A stretch of 64,000 nucleotides of DNA from Flavobacteriaceae bacterium UBA5544 (GTDB lineage Bacteria > Bacteroidota > Bacteroidia > Flavobacteriales > Flavobacteriaceae), in assembly GCA_002426755.1 (NCBI GenBank), contig DINI01000028.1:175594-239593 (forward strand), given 5' to 3'. Positions within the stretch are counted from its first letter, which is position 1; each line of letters begins with the position of its first letter. Under the pieces are notes generated by a model. The model had not been told where the DNA came from and searched no databases. It saw only the letters and a program-made list of their open reading frames with translations. Shown here piece after piece: positions 62,801-64,000 of this stretch. The translations under genes were made by a program, and so were the position numbers.

Positions 62801-63130
62801 ATCTTTGGTGTTGGTGCCTTTTAGTTCTATAACGCCTATGGCTTTTCCATTTGCCAATAAGGCGCCATCGGCTTTGCGATTGTTCTTTTGGTTTTTGAAC
62901 TCTGTGGTGAGGTTATAATCAGGCTTTGGGTTCATGGTGTAGCCAAGAATGTTGACAAACAATTCGTCCAAGAACTTGGCTTGAAACTGTTCTTCTTTTG
63001 AGCCTTTTATATTCTCTTGAATGGTGGCGTTATGGAAGTACTTTGTGTATTTATGATATGCTTTTTGAACTGTGGCCGCGTCCTGTAACGCCAAGTAATT
63101 CTTAATGACTGATTTCTGAAATAATGCCAT
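59834..63130 (-). CDS. Type IIG restriction-modification enzyme (Eco57I-like)
   Basis: A 1098-residue single-chain R-M enzyme. The N-terminal endonuclease domain has Asp88 and ELK at 102-104 of the PD-(D/E)xK site. The methyltransferase domain carries the SAM motif CDPACGSGAFL (near 474-484) and the catalytic NPPY (near 614-617), an N6-adenine or N4-cytosine type. The C-terminal part (about 850-1098) is the target-recognition and helical region. One polypeptide should both cut and methylate, so no separate specificity subunit is needed. Two repeat-derived peptides interrupt it, ASATKQS near 228 and SLRGTKQS near 600. The recognition site cannot be read. Confidence 0.88.
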   Translation of the reverse strand: MALFQKSVIKNYLALQDAATVQKAYHKYTKYFHNATIQENIKGSKEEQFQAKFLDELFVNILGYTMNPKPDYNLTTEFKNQKNNRKADGALLANGKAIGVIELKGTNTKDLESIRKQAFDYKANQKDCVYVVTSNFEKLRFYINDATEFEEFNLFMVSEEEFALLYLCLHKDNILSNLPLKIKEESIIQEEQITKKFYADYSLFKRELFRDLVRQNVKRIKNEAVIASATKQSHELSSNPDDIAELKQLEKNVKLALFKKSQKLIDRFLFVFFAEDRNLLPANSTAQILNKWKADIDFGDERPLYDLFKQYFKYLDSGRKGTTSRAEIYAYNGGLFKPDSILDNLVIDDQLLYKHTLKLATYDFESQVDVNILGHIFENSLNEIESVNAEIEGAEFDKQKSKRKKDGVFYTPKYITKYIVENTVGKLCEEKKVELGFQEEEYFKSRANRPKKKLQELVDLLDTYRNWLLQLTICDPACGSGAFLNQALDFLIKEHRYIDELKANVLGGGLVLSDIENTILENNIYGVDLNEESVEIAKLSLWLRTAQPRRKLNDLNSNIKCGNSLIDDKKVAGDKAFNWEKEFSQIFNPSPNTITTSLRGTKQSAETKRGFDVVIGNPPYVRQELFKEIKPYLEKNYECYNSVADLYTYFIEKGINLMNEKGSFSFILPNKFLKASYGRQIRKVIKEKTNLELLFDFDDYPVFDDATTYPIIYVLNKNKSTNKEYFIYSEINKRDFTIDPIGLLNLKAYEVLKSSLNNDVWNFIDKNSEKVFKKLFHKSVSLNDYVNKKVFLGIKTGKNDAFIIDDSVKDILENEDIKSKELIKSVATGKDIYRYRHENSGKYIILTEYDINVKSKYPSIFSWLSNFEKDLIKRGDKGKNWWNLRPCDYYDKIQKPKIIWRSISNECGFYLDNEGSLLLTNNNYFIASDSKALIAILNSKLIFFYLKNICTSLQGGYFDFRRDKVLTVPISKNIEEINNIKLLELHVDDIQSSYSSFINTNNKFQRTLQRKFKGLDKLPKKLESWYELSYAEFIKELAKKKIKLSLSEEAEWEDYFTTEQQKALALKSQIDQTDKEIDAMVYELYGLTEEEIDIVKNS
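61318..61344. repeat. REP-like palindromic element inside the type IIG gene, copy 1
   Basis: The repeat GATTGCTTCGTGCCTCGCAA is part of an imperfect palindrome with ATTGC and GCAAT arms. Read in the gene frame it encodes SLRGTKQS, about 10 residues before the NPPY motif, without disrupting the frame. Confidence 0.75.
62431..62460. repeat. REP-like palindromic element inside the type IIG gene, copy 2
   Basis: A second copy, GAGATTGCTTCGTTGCACTC then GCAATGACTG, about 1.1 kb from copy 1 in the same orientation. It encodes VIASATKQS within a linker after the endonuclease domain and keeps the frame. Confidence 0.7.
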
Positions 63131-63265
63131 GCGGTATTGTAGCCGTTTAGTTTAGTGCTAATGGTTGTTTAGTAGGGAGAGTTTAAATATAAAACTATTT
63201 TTTGAAAGAATATGAAAGTAAATCGTTATATGAAATGTTGACACCTCAACGCCGCTTGGGATGCG

Positions 63266-63303
63266 ATACCGCAACGGGTGCGGTATGACGGTTAGGTTTG
63301 GCT
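63266..63303. repeat. REP-like hairpin, copy 1
   Basis: ATACCGCA (63266-63273), loop ACGGG, TGCGGTAT (63279-63286), followed by GACGGTTAGGT. A second copy lies exactly 70 bp further on. Confidence 0.75.
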
Positions 63304-63335
63304 GGGGGTGTGTTGTGATGTGGGGTCGGAATGAG

Positions 63336-63370
63336 ATACCGCAACGCGTGCGGTATGACGGTTAGGTCTG
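63336..63370. repeat. REP-like hairpin, copy 2
   Basis: ATACCGCA (63336-63343), loop ACGCG, TGCGGTAT (63349-63356), followed by GACGGTTAGGTCTG. The two copies share the flanking GACGGTTAGGT and differ by one loop base. Confidence 0.75.
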
Positions 63371-63410
63371 CCTTTGTAAGTGATCGCAGAAGGATTCGAA
63401 CCTTCGACCG
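63361..63410. repeat. 50-bp direct repeat, copy A (tRNA-Arg 3' end)
   Basis: GTTAGGTCTGCCTTTGTAAG and the following 30 bases are identical to 63788-63837, 427 bp away. The shared segment contains the T-arm and 3' acceptor strand of tRNA-Arg (on the minus strand) plus 20 bases beyond it. This is the layout of att direct repeats at a tRNA-integrated element. Confidence 0.8.
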
Positions 63411-63439
63411 TCCCGACTTGTGGTCGGGATGCTCTATCC
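63381..63439 (-). pseudogene. tRNA-like fragment 1 (3' part of tRNA-Arg)
   Basis: On the minus strand this reads GGATAGAGCATCCCGACCAC and then an anticodon-arm-like stem CCCGAC/GTCGGG, the T-arm and TGCGATCA. It lacks the 5' acceptor strand and the D-arm start, so it cannot fold as a full tRNA. It overlaps the GIY-YIG stop codon: the TAG comes from its GGATAG. Confidence 0.7.
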
Positions 63440-63682
63440 CTTTGCAATCAAATCTTCTATTTTCTTTCGATTTTTCCAACGTTTTATTTCTAACTCTCGT
63501 TTATAAGCCGAACTTTTATCATTGAAGTGTTCGATATGCGCGACCTCCCAATCTTTTGACCTAGACGTAAATCCTTTATGATCAGAACGATGTTTTCTCA
63601 ACCGCTCGTCCATAGTTTCACATGTATGCCCTACATAGTAAAGGTTGAGTTGCTTTGAAAATAAGATATAGGCTATGCACAT
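63434..63682 (-). CDS. Small GIY-YIG nuclease-family protein
   Basis: An 82-residue protein starting MCIAYILFSKQLNLYYVGHT, where YIL and YVG are the GIY-YIG motif; an RKHRSDHKGF segment (the catalytic Arg position) and AHIEHF follow, and KRELEIKRWKNRKKIEDLI ends it. This is the minimal single-domain type. The ATG at 63682 excludes an upstream stretch that merely reads through the tRNA-like fragment (GSNPSCLT). Its stop codon TAG is supplied by tRNA-like fragment 1. It is enclosed by a 50-bp direct repeat of tRNA-Arg, so it may be the nuclease of a tRNA-targeting mini-element. Confidence 0.82.
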   Translation of the reverse strand: MCIAYILFSKQLNLYYVGHTCETMDERLRKHRSDHKGFTSRSKDWEVAHIEHFNDKSSAYKRELEIKRWKNRKKIEDLIAKG

Positions 63683-63705
63683 ATAAGGAAGAAAAAGGAT
63701 TGTCA

Positions 63706-63765
63706 AACAAGAAGGATTCGAACCTTCGACCGTCCCGACTTGTGGTCGGGATGCGCTATCCAGCT
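63706..63765 (-). pseudogene. tRNA-like fragment 2
   Basis: Shares 43 identical bases (63711-63753) with fragment 1, including the CCCGAC/GTCGGG arm and the T-arm. It has part of a D-arm (GCTGGATAGCGC) but then diverges at the acceptor (CTTGTTTGAC) and cannot close as tRNA. It lies directly upstream of the GIY-YIG start. Confidence 0.7.
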
Positions 63766-63807
63766 TACAAATAAAAAAAGACAAACCGTTAGGTCTGCCT
63801 TTGTAAG

Positions 63808-63881
<74 letters not shown>

Positions 63882-63907
63882 TTTCAAGAACGATTCGTTC
63901 TGAAATG

Positions 63908-64000
63908 TGTCGGGGTGGCCACGCTTTGGGCGTGACGACCTCCATCTTGTCGGGGTGGTCACGCTTCGGGCGTGACAACCTCCATCTTGTCGGGGTGGTC
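63908..64000. repeat. 40-bp tandem repeat with internal hairpin, running off the window
   Basis: Units start at 63908, 63948 and 63988 (partial), each beginning TGTCGGGGTGG. The second unit contains the perfect stem GTCACGC/GCGTGAC around TTCGG; the first has GGCCACGC/GCGTGACG with a mismatch. The array continues past 64000. Confidence 0.85.

Noticed and set aside
63246..63479. 77-codon minus-strand frame reading through the REP hairpins and tRNA-like fragment 1.
   Set aside because: The whole product is a translation of repeat and tRNA-like DNA (HTAPVAVSHPKRR, GRSKVRILLRS); no protein signature.
63683..63784. N-terminal extension of the GIY-YIG gene (from 63784).
   Set aside because: The extra 34 residues come from the tRNA-like fragment and would only be present by read-through; the ATG at 63682 directly precedes the GIY-YIG fold.
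63908..64000. Possible CRISPR array at the right end.
   Set aside because: The repeats and the intervening sequences are both conserved between units, with no unique spacers, and no cas gene is visible.

Overview
The window looks like a chromosomal segment from a member of the Flavobacteriaceae (Bacteroidota). Supporting signs are the low GC content, the general absence of Shine-Dalgarno sites, -7/-33 promoter boxes of the TAnnTTTG / TTTG type, and a family repertoire typical of that group: bacillithiol synthase BshA, a GH3/beta-lactamase fusion, the ligase-associated DNA damage operon, DUF4159, a Smr-less MutS2 and Bacteroidota-type TamB and LptD. I cannot name a genus.

From 0.1 to about 52.7 kb the content is mostly conserved chromosome. 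It opens with ung, mutS2 and a DCC thiol oxidoreductase (0.1-3.4 kb). A very AT-rich patch follows (3.4-6.6 kb) with a small EF-hand protein and a TonB-type outer-membrane barrel; it abuts a 5'-truncated DUF4139/plug gene and a candidate structured RNA (7.4 kb). Next come a RarD-like permease, a dicarboxylate symporter, aroC, an LpxH-like hydrolase, a FAD/Fe-S oxidoreductase, bshA and the GH3 fusion (7.6-19.9 kb). A minus-strand run (20.1-26.3 kb) carries a conserved unknown, serB, two Fe-S electron-transfer proteins, MlaD and an amidase, divergent from lptD. Then RidA, guaC, an N-acetylglucosamine kinase, gapA, pfkA and the large tamB, divergent from tsaD (29-39.4 kb). The 39.6-45.9 kb stretch holds a parvulin, three RNA/SAM methyltransferases, DUF1223, DUF4159 and AI-2E family proteins, and a lipoprotein with a phased upstream motif array. 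From 46.3 to 52.1 kb there is the complete four-gene ligase-associated DNA repair operon (exonuclease, ligase, DEXH helicase, PdeM), every junction overlapping by 4 bp. A flavin-type general stress protein and a ferritin close this part.

From about 53.5 kb to the end the content is accessory: small or unrecognised genes, long non-coding stretches, an 11-bp degenerate tandem array, a gene with a long hairpin-bearing leader, a 16-residue tandem-repeat protein, two gene modules bordered by inverted GTTGC-type ends around a 143-bp folded repeat, and a single-chain type IIG restriction-modification enzyme containing two in-frame palindromic repeat insertions. The window ends at a tRNA-Arg(TCT) whose 3' half is repeated exactly, as a 50-bp direct repeat, 427 bp away on the other side of a tiny GIY-YIG nuclease gene flanked by tRNA-like fragments. 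REP-like hairpins and a 40-bp tandem repeat follow. The most promising undescribed systems are this tRNA/GIY-YIG mini-element, the cassette-like modules at 57.6-59.7 kb and the phased TCGAT array upstream of the lipoprotein gene.
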